From Methylococcaceae bacterium (GTDB lineage Bacteria > Pseudomonadota > Gammaproteobacteria > Methylococcales > Methylomonadaceae): DNA of 8,776 nt. The stretch spans positions 1 through 8,776 of the forward strand of contig JAUYMX010000119.1 in the NCBI GenBank assembly GCA_030699345.1. Reading direction: 5' to 3'. A program made the position numbers and the translations under genes. Positions 1 to 7,365 of the stretch are shown here, one piece after another. The notes below the pieces were generated by a model, which saw nothing but the letters and a program-made list of their open reading frames with translations, was not told where the DNA came from and searched no databases. Every line of letters starts with the position of its first letter. Position 1 is the first letter of the stretch.

Positions 1-77
1 GGAGTGGTAGTTCAGTTGGTTAGAATACCGGCCTGTCACGCCGGTGGTCGCGGGTTCGAGTCCCGTCCACTCCGCCA
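1..77 (+). tRNA. tRNA-Asp (anticodon GTC)
   Basis: Complete cloverleaf with the CCA end encoded. The acceptor stem pairs GGAGTGG (1-7) with CCACTCC (67-73 region), followed by the discriminator G and CCA. The anticodon stem CCGGC/GCCGG (28-32/40-44) encloses the loop CTGTCAC, placing the anticodon GTC at 35-37, which reads Asp codons GAC/GAU. The T arm has the usual GGGTTCGAGTCCC. The sequence closely resembles E. coli tRNA-Asp as I remember it. The gene starts at the first base of the window, so any promoter or upstream tRNA partner lies outside. A terminator follows at once. Confidence 0.98.
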
Positions 78-81
78 AATT

Positions 82-113
82 AAAAGCCCCGTACCGTCTG
101 GTTCGGGGCTTTT
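82..113 (+). terminator. Intrinsic terminator of the tRNA transcript
   Basis: AGCCCCG (85-91) pairs with CGGGGCT (104-110). After one T-T mismatch, ACC/GGT (93-95/100-102) extends the stem to a GTCT loop. An A run before the stem and a run of T from 110 to 118 complete a classic Rho-independent terminator. It separates the tRNA from ppiD, so ppiD should have its own promoter in 114-152; I could not pick a convincing one there. Confidence 0.93.
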
Positions 114-165
114 TTTTTATTAATTACTTCGCTTAAAACCATGTCGTATCCTAGGACTGATCATT

Positions 166-2025
166 ATGCTGACGAAAATTAGAGAAAAAGCGCAAGGTGC
201 TTTTGCATGGGGAATTCTGATAATCATCTGTGTGCCTTTCGCACTATGGGGCATCCAAAATTACTTAGATACCGGTAAAGAACCAGCTGTTGCAACTGTT
301 GGGGACAAAGACTTTTACCAGCGAGACGTTAATAATGCTTATGAGCAATATAGGCAAAGTTTACAGGGAGTGTCGATTTACGAAGAGATATTGAAAGCTC
401 AAGCATTGTAACAATTGCTTAAGGCTGATGTTTTGCTTCAATATGCTTATAAAGCAGGGCTAGTTGCTAGTGATGAAACTACTCGGGAATTTATAACGTC
501 GCTGCCCTATTTTCAAGTCGATGGGAAATTTGACGACAAACGATATAAGGCGCTTTTGAGTGCGCAAAAAATGTCATCAGCGGAGTTTGTTGGCAGAATC
601 AAAAACGCTCTAATTATGGAGCAATTTCAGCAAAGCATTATCGATAGCAGCTTTGCTACTCAGTATGATGTGGAGAGTTTTTTTAAAATCCAAAATCAAC
701 AGCGTGATGCCGAATTTTTGACAGTTGCTTATCAAAAACAAGCACAGCCATCTGACGAGGAAATTACTGCTTACTACCAGCAGCATCAGGATTTATATCA
801 AACACCTGAGCAGGTATCGGTCCAATACGTGGAGTTGGCTCTTGAAGACTTGGCTAAAAATATCCAAGTCACTGATGAAAAATTAAAAGCTTTTTATGAA
901 GATCAGAAAGGCCAGTACACCACGCCGGAACGAAGAAAAATCAGCCATATTTTGTTTGCCGTCAATGATAAAGTTACCGATCAACAAGCATTAGAAAAAG
1001 CGATAAAAGCGAAATCAGAGCTTGCTAACAAAGACTTTGCAGTATTGGCGTCAGAAGTTTCCGATGACAAATTGACCGCTAAATCCGGCGGGGACTTAGG
1101 TCTGTTCAATGCTGGCGATATGGAAAAGGCATTTGAAGATAGCGCCAGCACTTTAAAGCTTGGTGAGGTTTCTGAGCCTGTTAAATCCGCATTTGGCTAT
1201 CACTTAATAAAAGTGACCGAATTAATACCTGGTGAAGTTAAATCGTTTGATTCAGTTAAGTCTGAGTTGGCGGTTGCGTATCAAAAAAATCAAGCTGAAA
1301 ACGCCTTTTATGAAGCGGGTGAAAAATTAACTGAAACTAGCTTTGAAAACCCTGATAATTTGCAACCTGTTGCGAATGCATTAAACCTGAAAATCAAACA
1401 AACCGAGTTATTTGATCGAGATAAAGGTGAACTAGTTGCTGCCGATGAGAAAATTCGCAATGCAGCGTTTTCCGAAGAAGTTTTGCAAGGTAATAACAGC
1501 ACGCCAATAGAATTAGGAACTGATCGATTGGTTGTGTTGCGTGTGTTAGAACATAAAGCAGCTGCCGTAAAACCTTTGCAAGAGGTTAGTAGTCAAGTTG
1601 TTAGTGCTTTATCTGCAGAAAAAGCTAAAAAACAGGCACTTGAATCAGCGCAGAAAATCAAAGAGCGGTTATTAGCTGGTGAATCTATTCAGTCAGTTGC
1701 GGCTGAAAATAAATTTACAGTGAAAAAACTTACAGGACTGGCTCGGAATAGGAATGATGTGCCGGTAGAGCTCAGACAGGAGATTTTCAAAGCAGCTAAA
1801 CCGGTTGGTGATAAAGCAACGGTATTTATAACTGAATTGGCTTCCGGTGAGCAGGCTGTAGTTAGCGTTTCCAAGGTTCAAGAAGGTGTGATGAGTGCCG
1901 ACGATAAAAAACAGCTTCCGCTAGCTATTAAAAATATCGGTAAAGCGTTTGGGCAAGCAGATTTTAACGCTTTAATAAACAGCTTGCAGGCCAAGGCTGA
2001 TATATCGGTTAAAACGCCAAAGTAA
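166..2025 (+). pseudogene. ppiD: PpiD-like periplasmic peptidyl-prolyl isomerase/chaperone, interrupted by in-frame stop
   Basis: If the TAA at 409-411 were a sense codon, this would be one 619-residue protein, close to E. coli PpiD (623). PpiD is an inner-membrane-anchored foldase that works on proteins leaving the Sec translocon. What is seen: a short basic N-terminus (K4, R6, K8), one membrane helix at about 12-30, a SurA_N-like helical region on both sides of the stop, and a parvulin domain at about 255-352 (PERRKISHILF near the start, FGYHLIKVTE at the end). AGGA at 153-156 supports the ATG at 166. The break is at codon 82: the first part encodes 81 residues, then TAA, then 537 sense codons in the same frame with no further damage. 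A downstream TTG (415) or ATG (571) could only make a product lacking the membrane anchor. Family identity is firm. Whether the gene is dead, misread by sequencing, or read through cannot be told from sequence alone. Confidence 0.88.
409..411 (+). other. In-frame TAA interrupting ppiD
   Basis: The codons run GCA TTG TAA CAA TTG CTT. PpiD relatives typically carry a stretch like LKAQALxQLL here, so one base change from CAA (Gln) or GAA (Glu) to TAA explains the stop. The reading frame does not shift. Confidence 0.9.
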
Positions 2026-2042
2026 TACTGGTTTTCTACCGG

Positions 2043-2079
2043 ACACAAAAAAGGGAGCTTAGTGCTCCCTTTTTTGTGT
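2043..2079. terminator. Bidirectional intrinsic terminator between ppiD and fabI
   Basis: Perfect 16-bp inverted repeat: ACACAAAAAAGGGAGC at 2043-2058 and its exact complement at 2064-2079, with the 5-nt loop TTAGT. The A run in one arm becomes the T run after the GC core on either strand, so it can end both ppiD (plus) and fabI (minus). It lies 17 nt after the ppiD stop and 8 nt past the fabI stop. Confidence 0.95.
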
Positions 2080-2087
2080 GGTGTTTT

Positions 2088-2870
2088 TTAAGACGCGGCC
2101 AATCCGGCAATATTATAGCCTGCATCTACATAGGTAATTTCCCCAGTAATACCTGATGCAAGATCGGAACATAAAAAGGCAGCCACATTGCCTACCTCAT
2201 CAATGCTGACATTGCGTTTTAATGGCGCAGTATCGGCCGCTTTGCTGAGCATAGCTTTAAAATTATTGATACCGGCAGAAGCCAATGTCTTTATTGGTCC
2301 GGCAGACACGGCGTTTACTCGTGTGCCTTCAGCGCCCAGTGCAACCGCCATGTAACGAACATTTGCTTCTAAACTGGCTTTGGCAACGCCCATCACGTTG
2401 TAGTTTGGGATCGCGCGTTCAGCACCAAGATAACTTAAAGTTAACAATGAACCGTTGCGGCCCGCCATCAATGAACGACCCGCTTTAGCTAAAGCCGTAA
2501 AACTGTAAGAGCTGACATCATGGGCAATACGAAAATTATCACGAGTAGTCGCATTAACATAATCGCCATCCAATGCATCGCGCGGCGCAAATGCCACTGA
2601 ATGTACAATAGAATCTAAGCCGTCCCAATGCTCGGCCAATTTTTTGAAGACATTATCGATATGCTCATCAATGCTGACATCACATTCAATAGTAATAGAT
2701 GAATTACATTGTGCCGCCATATCTTCAACGCGACTTTGCAGTTTTTCATTTTGGTAAGTAAAAGCCAATTCGGCACCTTCGCGGTGCATGGCTTGAGCGA
2801 TACCCCAGGCGATCGAGCGATTGCTGGCCAGGCCGACAATCAACACGCGTTTACCCTGCATAAAACCCAT
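2088..2870 (-). CDS. fabI: Enoyl-[acyl-carrier-protein] reductase (NADH), FabI
   Basis: Cytoplasmic short-chain dehydrogenase-type enzyme that makes the last reduction of each type II fatty acid elongation cycle, converting trans-2-enoyl-ACP to acyl-ACP with NAD(P)H. The 260 residues fit E. coli FabI (262). Seen: the N-terminal Rossmann strand and nucleotide loop (MGFMQGKRVLIVGLASNRSI), CDV at 63-65, and the catalytic set Tyr147, Tyr157 and Lys164 (spacing Y-X6-K) within SYLGAERAIPNYNVMGVAK. AGPIKTLA at 190-197 is the substrate-loop region. I chose the ATG at 2868-2870 because it aligns with the usual MGF start and has AGGGGGAG just upstream; an in-frame ATG 45 nt earlier would add 15 atypical residues. 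Position 93 is Ala where E. coli has Gly93, a residue linked to triclosan sensitivity. The gene converges on ppiD and diverges from the transporter operon, and is probably monocistronic. Confidence 0.97.
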   Translation of the reverse strand: MGFMQGKRVLIVGLASNRSIAWGIAQAMHREGAELAFTYQNEKLQSRVEDMAAQCNSSITIECDVSIDEHIDNVFKKLAEHWDGLDSIVHSVAFAPRDALDGDYVNATTRDNFRIAHDVSSYSFTALAKAGRSLMAGRNGSLLTLSYLGAERAIPNYNVMGVAKASLEANVRYMAVALGAEGTRVNAVSAGPIKTLASAGINNFKAMLSKAADTAPLKRNVSIDEVGNVAAFLCSDLASGITGEITYVDAGYNIAGLAAS

Positions 2871-2874
2871 AGTT

Positions 2875-2882
2875 CTCCCCCT
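2875..2882 (-). promoter_or_regulatory. Shine-Dalgarno sequence of fabI
   Basis: AGGGGGAG on the minus strand, 4 nt before the ATG at 2870. It decides in favour of the 260-residue start over the in-frame ATG at 2913-2915. Confidence 0.75.
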
Positions 2883-2930
2883 TTTATTAGTAGCTTGTTG
2901 TTGGAATGGCGGCAAGTATCTATGAGCAAC

Positions 2931-2959
2931 CTTATGATGTCTAGCACTTTGTCGGTCAA
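2931..2959 (-). promoter_or_regulatory. Candidate sigma-70 promoter of fabI
   Basis: Reading the minus strand: -35 TTGACC (2959-2954, 5 of 6 matches to TTGACA), 17-bp spacer, -10 CATAAG (2936-2931, 4 of 6 matches to TATAAT). This would give a leader of about 55 nt before the fabI ATG. It was found by eye; the spacing and -35 are good and the -10 is moderate. It coincides with the first copy of a two-part direct repeat. Confidence 0.45.
2933..2958. repeat. Split direct repeat, copy 1 (9-nt gap)
   Basis: TATGATG (2933-2939), 9 nt, then TTGTCGGTCA (2949-2958) on the plus strand. The same two blocks recur in the same order at 3008-3025 with a 1-nt gap. Seventeen bases match in total. This copy overlaps the proposed -10 and -35 of fabI. 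Confidence 0.7.
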
Positions 2960-3007
2960 CTCGTGCGTGATCTTGGGCTTACTTTATTGATCTTACTGTA
3001 AATCGGC

Positions 3008-3025
3008 TATGATGCTTGTCGGTCA
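3008..3025. repeat. Split direct repeat, copy 2 (1-nt gap)
   Basis: TATGATG (3008-3014), one C, then TTGTCGGTCA (3016-3025). It is the compact counterpart of the repeat at 2933-2958. The shorter gap removes promoter-like spacing, so if this copy acts it would be as a protein site, or it is a decayed duplicate. Confidence 0.7.
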
Positions 3026-3254
3026 GATAATTCATCTCATAGCAGCCATGAACATCAGCGTTTAAAAGACAATTATCTTCTATCAACATAGATCTTTAAA
3101 AATTCTTAATGGAAGGTTAAAGTAAGCTTTAGTTATCTGTTTTAAGCATAGATTTTAGTAATTAAACCTAATCTGATGTTTTTATCTTTAAGTTAAAACG
3201 AATTTCTCCCGTATTGTTAATAAGCCATCACTAAAAATTTTCGACACACAACAC

Positions 3255-5105
3255 ATGCAAAAACAACTGACCGCCAGAGACTGGATTCTCTATTCGCTGC
3301 TTAGCGTACTAATATTTTTATTGTTGCTAGCCATGTATCAGATTGATCGACAGTGGTTAAAACTTACCGAAATGGAAACGGCAATGTCAGAGCAGTCCAA
3401 GGATATGCGAGAACTGCGTAGCGCTATTTCGTCAGGCACCTTGTCAACGGCATCTCCGGCCAATGCTTCACAAGCCAAAGATGTTGCACCAGCCTTTAAA
3501 CGAGCTCAAGCCGCAACGCGATTGCCGGATTATGCGCAAGGAGATTGGGTTGTGGATTTTCTGGAGACAAATCTCAAGACATTGACACCCTTGATTTCTA
3601 CTGACGGGTATGCAGCAAACGTTCAAAGTTTTGTGCAGGAGAGTTTAGTTACTCGCGATCCCGATACGTTGGAATGGCAAGGGTTAATCGCTAAAAGCTG
3701 GAAAGTCAGTGATGACGGCTTAACGATCAGCTTTCAATTGCGTGAGGATGTCACCTTTTCCGATGGCGTGCCTTTAACCGCTGAGGATGTGGTTTTTACC
3801 TACAATTTTACGATTAATGAAGCAATACAGGCTCCAAGTGATAGAGCATCACTGCAAAAAATTAAGGAGGTTAAAGCCAATGGTAAATATGAAGTAGTGT
3901 TTACTTTTAATGAACCGTATTTTCTGGCGATGTCATTGGCGGGCGGAAGTGCTATTTTGCCCAAGCATTTCTATGAGCAATATTTGAAAGAGCCGCAAAA
4001 ATTTAACCAATCCAAAGGCTTACTTTTGGGCAGTGGGCCCTACAAATTGACGGACCCTAAAAATTGGAGCCCGGATAAAGGCAATGTGGAGCTGGTGCGT
4101 AATGAACGCTATTGGGGAGACGTGCAGCCTGCCTTTAACCGCTTATTGTGGAAGATCATCCAAAACGATAGTGCCCGGCTAACTACTTACCGCAACGGTC
4201 AAATAGATTCTTACCTTGCCCGGCCGGTGGAATATCAGGCACTAAAGACAGACGAACAAATTACCGCTAAAAGCCAGCTTTTTGAATATATGAGTTTGGC
4301 GCGAGGCTATAAATACATCGGTTGGAACCAAGAGCGCGGCGGTAAACCGACTAGATTTGCCGATAAGCGTGTCAGGCAGGCGATGACGTATTTGACTGAT
4401 GTCAATCGCATTATTGATGAAGTCTATTTTGGCTATGCCGAACCTGCCATTGGCCCTTTTGGCAGCAAAACCAAGCAGCACGATAGCAGCTTGCAAGCCT
4501 ATCAGTTCAACGTAGATAAAGCTAAAGCCTTACTAAAAGAGGCCGGTTATGAAGATCGAAACGGCGATGGCGTATTGGAAGACAAGGCTGGCCAACCCTT
4601 TGAATTCAAACTGATCTACACCCAGTCGGTTGAAGATTACAAACGCTTGGTGTTGTTGTTAAAAGATGCCTTTGCCAAGGCTGGAGTGAAATTGATTGCT
4701 TCGCCGCAAGAGTTTCCGGTGTTGTTGGAAAGCTTGAATACGAAAGATTACGATGCCAGCATGTTGGCTTGGGGCGGCGGTCTTGAAAGCGACTTGTATT
4801 ATGTTTTTCATAGTTCGCAGGCCAAAGAAGGCAGTAATCGCAACAGTTACAAAAATACAGAATTGGATAAGGTGATTGAGCAAGCTCGCAACACCGTCAA
4901 TGACGATAAGCGCATGCCATTGTGGCAGCAGGCCGAACGTATTATTTATGAGGATCAGCCTTATACATTTCTAGTCCGGACCAAAGACTTGCTGTTTGTC
5001 GATAAACGCATCGCCAATATCCAAATGACCAAAACCGGTTTGAATCTAGGTGGCTTGCCTCAAGAAAATTATGTCCCGCTGCAACAGCAAAAATATAAGC
5101 AATAA
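3255..5105 (+). CDS. Membrane-anchored peptide-type ABC substrate-binding protein (SBP_bac_5 family; YejA/NppA-like role)
   Basis: 616 residues; E. coli YejA is about 604. Binds the ligand, probably a peptide or peptide-like compound, in the periplasm and hands it to the permeases encoded next. Residues about 10-30 form one hydrophobic helix with no Cys lipobox and no clear signal peptidase site, so an uncleaved inner-membrane anchor is likely. Residues 37-58 show heptad spacing (L37, M40, M44, M51, L54, I58), a short predicted coiled coil. An Ala/Ser-rich linker follows, then the SBP_bac_5 domain from about 100: SFQLREDVTFSDGVPLTAED (159-178), LGSGPYKL (258-265), RNERYWGD (282-289), GYEDRNGDGVLEDKAG (431-446). 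The ATG at 3255 is the only possible upstream start: the frame is closed by TAA at 3189 with no ATG, GTG or TTG between, and the next Met (27) would cut the helix. No Shine-Dalgarno is visible. First gene of the operon; permease 1 starts 15 nt after its stop. Confidence 0.9.
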   Translation: MQKQLTARDWILYSLLSVLIFLLLLAMYQIDRQWLKLTEMETAMSEQSKDMRELRSAISSGTLSTASPANASQAKDVAPAFKRAQAATRLPDYAQGDWVVDFLETNLKTLTPLISTDGYAANVQSFVQESLVTRDPDTLEWQGLIAKSWKVSDDGLTISFQLREDVTFSDGVPLTAEDVVFTYNFTINEAIQAPSDRASLQKIKEVKANGKYEVVFTFNEPYFLAMSLAGGSAILPKHFYEQYLKEPQKFNQSKGLLLGSGPYKLTDPKNWSPDKGNVELVRNERYWGDVQPAFNRLLWKIIQNDSARLTTYRNGQIDSYLARPVEYQALKTDEQITAKSQLFEYMSLARGYKYIGWNQERGGKPTRFADKRVRQAMTYLTDVNRIIDEVYFGYAEPAIGPFGSKTKQHDSSLQAYQFNVDKAKALLKEAGYEDRNGDGVLEDKAGQPFEFKLIYTQSVEDYKRLVLLLKDAFAKAGVKLIASPQEFPVLLESLNTKDYDASMLAWGGGLESDLYYVFHSSQAKEGSNRNSYKNTELDKVIEQARNTVNDDKRMPLWQQAERIIYEDQPYTFLVRTKDLLFVDKRIANIQMTKTGLNLGGLPQENYVPLQQQKYKQ

Positions 5106-5120
5106 ACCGAGGACTAACCG

Positions 5121-6197
5121 ATGTTAACTTACCTAGTTCGACGATTATTGCTAATGATTCCCACATTACTGGGGATTTCGATTGTGGTGTTCACCGTGAT
5201 GGCCTTATCACCTGGTGGTATTACGCCACAAGCGTTGACCAGCGGCATGGAAATGAAACCCGAGCAGCGTAAGGCGATAGAAGATTATTACAACAAGCGT
5301 TACGGTTTGGACAAGCCCGCACCGGTGCAATATTTGCGCTGGCTGAATAATGTGTCGCCGATCGGTTTTGTCTCCGATGATCAGGGCAATCGTGGCGAAT
5401 TTTCTTTCAGTAAAGGCATGGACTTGGGCACCAGCTTTCAATACGGCCGGCCGGTGTCGGATATTCTTGCCGAGCGTATTCCGATTACGCTGCTGCTTAA
5501 TCTAGTGACTATTCCTGTCACCTACCTGATTGCCATTTTGGTTGGAATGAAGTCCGCCACCAATCGCGGCGGCTCTTTCGATGTGGGTATGGGGATGTCT
5601 ATGCTGGCTTTATGGTCGATTCCAACCATGTTGGCCGGGGTATTGTTGCTGGGCTTTTTTGCCAACGTGCAGCATTTTCAATGGTTCCCGACTGCAGGGA
5701 TCGGTAGCCGAGAGGCTCAGGATATGCCCTTCCTTCCGCATTGGGAGCAGACCGGTTTTGTGCGCGGCTTTCTGCTGGATCGAATCTGGCATTTGGTTCT
5801 ACCGGTGTTGTGTTTGTCCTATGGCGGGTTTGCCGCGCTGGCTAAATTGACCCGTACCTCGATCCTGGAAAACCTGCATTCGGATTATGCCCGTACCGCT
5901 CGCGCCAAAGGCTTGGCTGAAAATGATGTGTTGTGGAAGCATGTCTTCCGCAACAGCTTGTTGCCGCTGATTACCGTATCGGCAGGCTTACTGCCCAGTT
6001 TGCTCGCTGGGTCGTTGATCGTTGAAAACATTTTTAGCATCAACGGTATGGGGCAACTAGCAGTGGAAGCGGTAAAAGGCCGCGACCGCGAACTGGTATT
6101 GTCGATTACCTGGGTTAGCGGTTTTCTTACTTTAATCGGTTATTTGATTGCCGATTTTTGTTACACCCTGGCCGATCCGCGGGTGACTTATGACTAA
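5121..6197 (+). CDS. ABC transporter permease 1, DppB/OppB/YejB type
   Basis: 358 residues, close to YejB (364). Inner-membrane half of the translocation channel for the binding protein encoded upstream. Seen: the typical N-terminus (MLTYLVRRLLLMIPTLLGIS) with the first helix at about 8-29; a long periplasmic segment at about 30-115 containing YGLDKPAPVQYLRWL; and the BPD_transp_1 domain from about 115 with helices near 125-143, 157-180, 223-243, 283-302 and 328-350. The EAA loop that docks on the ATPase is at about 257-282 (DYARTARAKGL then HVFRNSLLPL). It ends in ADPRVTYD, a usual family ending. GAGGA at 5109-5113, 7 nt before the ATG, supports the start. The last 8 nt overlap permease 2, suggesting coupled translation. 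The family is certain. The ligand is inferred from the company it keeps. Confidence 0.95.
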   Translation: MLTYLVRRLLLMIPTLLGISIVVFTVMALSPGGITPQALTSGMEMKPEQRKAIEDYYNKRYGLDKPAPVQYLRWLNNVSPIGFVSDDQGNRGEFSFSKGMDLGTSFQYGRPVSDILAERIPITLLLNLVTIPVTYLIAILVGMKSATNRGGSFDVGMGMSMLALWSIPTMLAGVLLLGFFANVQHFQWFPTAGIGSREAQDMPFLPHWEQTGFVRGFLLDRIWHLVLPVLCLSYGGFAALAKLTRTSILENLHSDYARTARAKGLAENDVLWKHVFRNSLLPLITVSAGLLPSLLAGSLIVENIFSINGMGQLAVEAVKGRDRELVLSITWVSGFLTLIGYLIADFCYTLADPRVTYD

Positions 6198-7365
6198 TGT
6201 TGTCAGTCGAGAATCCTTTGCTTCCCGCATCTGGCGCAAAACGCTGGATGGTGTCGGCGTCAAAGTTGGCTTTGCCTGGATAGGGTTGTTGGTGTTCGCT
6301 GCGGTGTTCGCGCCGTTTCTGGCCAATTCCATGCCGCTGTTGATGAGCAAGGATGGCGTGATTTCGGCACCGGTTTTGAAATATTTGTCGGTAGAAGATG
6401 TCTGGGTATTGGCTAATTTTTTTCTTGTATGGATTGTCTTCAGGCTTAAAGTTGCTCTCGGTAAGCGCGTGTTATTGTTTTTGTTAAGTAGCGCTTTGAT
6501 AGCCGTATTTGCCAATATATTCGTCAAACCGCCCGCGCTGGTGATTTACGACGACTTTCGTACCCCAGCCTACACGCAAGTCGACTGGCGCATCATGCCG
6601 CCCATCCCTTATGCGCCAACCGATTATTTGCGGGATATGGTAAGTAAAGGCCTGGAGGCGCCTTTTGAAACTCAAGGACATACGCATTTGATGGGCACTG
6701 AAGAAAATGGCGCAGACGTGCTGAGCCGGATGATTCACGCCTGCCGGATTGCCTTGAGCATTGGTCTGATTGCGTCCGGCATTGCGCTGTTTATCGGTGT
6801 AATCGTCGGCGGTTTGATGGGCTATTTTTCCGGCATTGTCGATATGCTGGGCATGCGGCTGGTGGAAATTTTCGAAGATATTCCCACCTTGTTTTTGCTA
6901 CTGACCTTTGTGGCGTTTTTTGGCCGCAGTCTGTACATGATGATGGTGATTATCGGCGTTACCGGCTGGTCGGGTTATGCCCGCTTTGTGCGTACCGAGT
7001 TCCTCAAGTTGCGTAAACAGGATTATGTGCAAGCGGCGGTGGCCAGCGGCTTACCGCTGCCGTCCATTCTATTCCGGCATATGCTGCCCAATGGCGTCGC
7101 GCCGTTGCTGGTGTCGGTGAGTTTTGGGATTGCCGGGGCGATTCTGGCGGAAGCGACCTTAAGCTTTCTTGGTCTAGGGGTCGTAGATGCACCGTCCTGG
7201 GGAGCGATGCTGGATCAGGCTGTCAAGTCATCGAGCTTTAACTGGTGGATGGCGGTATTTCCCGGCGGGGCAATTTTTATGACCGTGTTTGCCTATAACT
7301 TGATCGGTGAGGCCTTCCGCGATGCGATTGATCCCAAGCTTTCAGGCAAAGGGGAGGGCGTATGA
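6190..7365 (+). CDS. ABC transporter permease 2, DppC/OppC/YejE type, with extended N-terminal region
   Basis: 391 residues, longer than YejE (about 341) or DppC (about 300). Second half of the permease pair. Seen: helix 1 at about 26-46; two further hydrophobic segments at about 71-86 and 94-112 that ordinary DppC/OppC lack; a periplasmic stretch with PPIPYAPTDYL (137-147); HLMGTEENGADVLSRMI (166-182), the family's HxxGTDxxGxDVLSR-type motif; then the BPD_transp_1 core with an EAA loop at about 281-303 (AAVASGLPLPSILFRHMLPN) and EATLSFLGLG (321-330). The end EAFRDAIDPKL is typical. The ATG lies inside permease 1 (8-nt overlap); only a weak GGGTGA is nearby, so translation is probably coupled to permease 1. 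The stop overlaps the ATPase start as ATGA. Confidence 0.94.
   Translation: MTNVVSRESFASRIWRKTLDGVGVKVGFAWIGLLVFAAVFAPFLANSMPLLMSKDGVISAPVLKYLSVEDVWVLANFFLVWIVFRLKVALGKRVLLFLLSSALIAVFANIFVKPPALVIYDDFRTPAYTQVDWRIMPPIPYAPTDYLRDMVSKGLEAPFETQGHTHLMGTEENGADVLSRMIHACRIALSIGLIASGIALFIGVIVGGLMGYFSGIVDMLGMRLVEIFEDIPTLFLLLTFVAFFGRSLYMMMVIIGVTGWSGYARFVRTEFLKLRKQDYVQAAVASGLPLPSILFRHMLPNGVAPLLVSVSFGIAGAILAEATLSFLGLGVVDAPSWGAMLDQAVKSSSFNWWMAVFPGGAIFMTVFAYNLIGEAFRDAIDPKLSGKGEGV

Larger units (their letters stand above)
2871..3254. other. 384-nt divergent intergenic region (fabI / transporter operon)
   Basis: No gene is supported here. The half near fabI holds its ribosome site, a candidate promoter and the split repeat. 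The half near the transporter (about 3061-3254) is clearly AT-rich. I looked there for a plus-strand promoter with good -35 and -10 boxes at 16-18 bp spacing and found none convincing. The only small palindromes are weak (TTTAAGTTAAA near 3187-3197). The transporter promoter must be here, since nothing is transcribed into the operon from upstream. Confidence 0.7.

Noticed and set aside
406..420. Programmed readthrough signal at the ppiD stop (TAA CAA TTG, similar to the plant-virus pattern UAG CAA UUA)
   Set aside because: That signal works in eukaryotes and uses UAG with a final A; UAA is usually the least leaky stop in bacteria, and no supporting structure is evident.
1308..1881. Small minus-strand open frames inside ppiD
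   Set aside because: They lie wholly antisense to a well-recognised coding frame, have low-complexity shadow sequences and no ribosome-binding site.
2871..2915. Longer FabI start at the ATG at 2913-2915, adding 15 residues
   Set aside because: The extra residues are unlike any FabI N-terminus, whereas the ATG at 2870 gives the standard MGF start and has a strong AGGGGGAG before it.
3187..3197. Palindrome TTTAAGTTAAA as an operator for the transporter operon
   Set aside because: It is an 11-base AT-only-type palindrome in an AT-rich region, expected by chance, with no promoter element placed against it.
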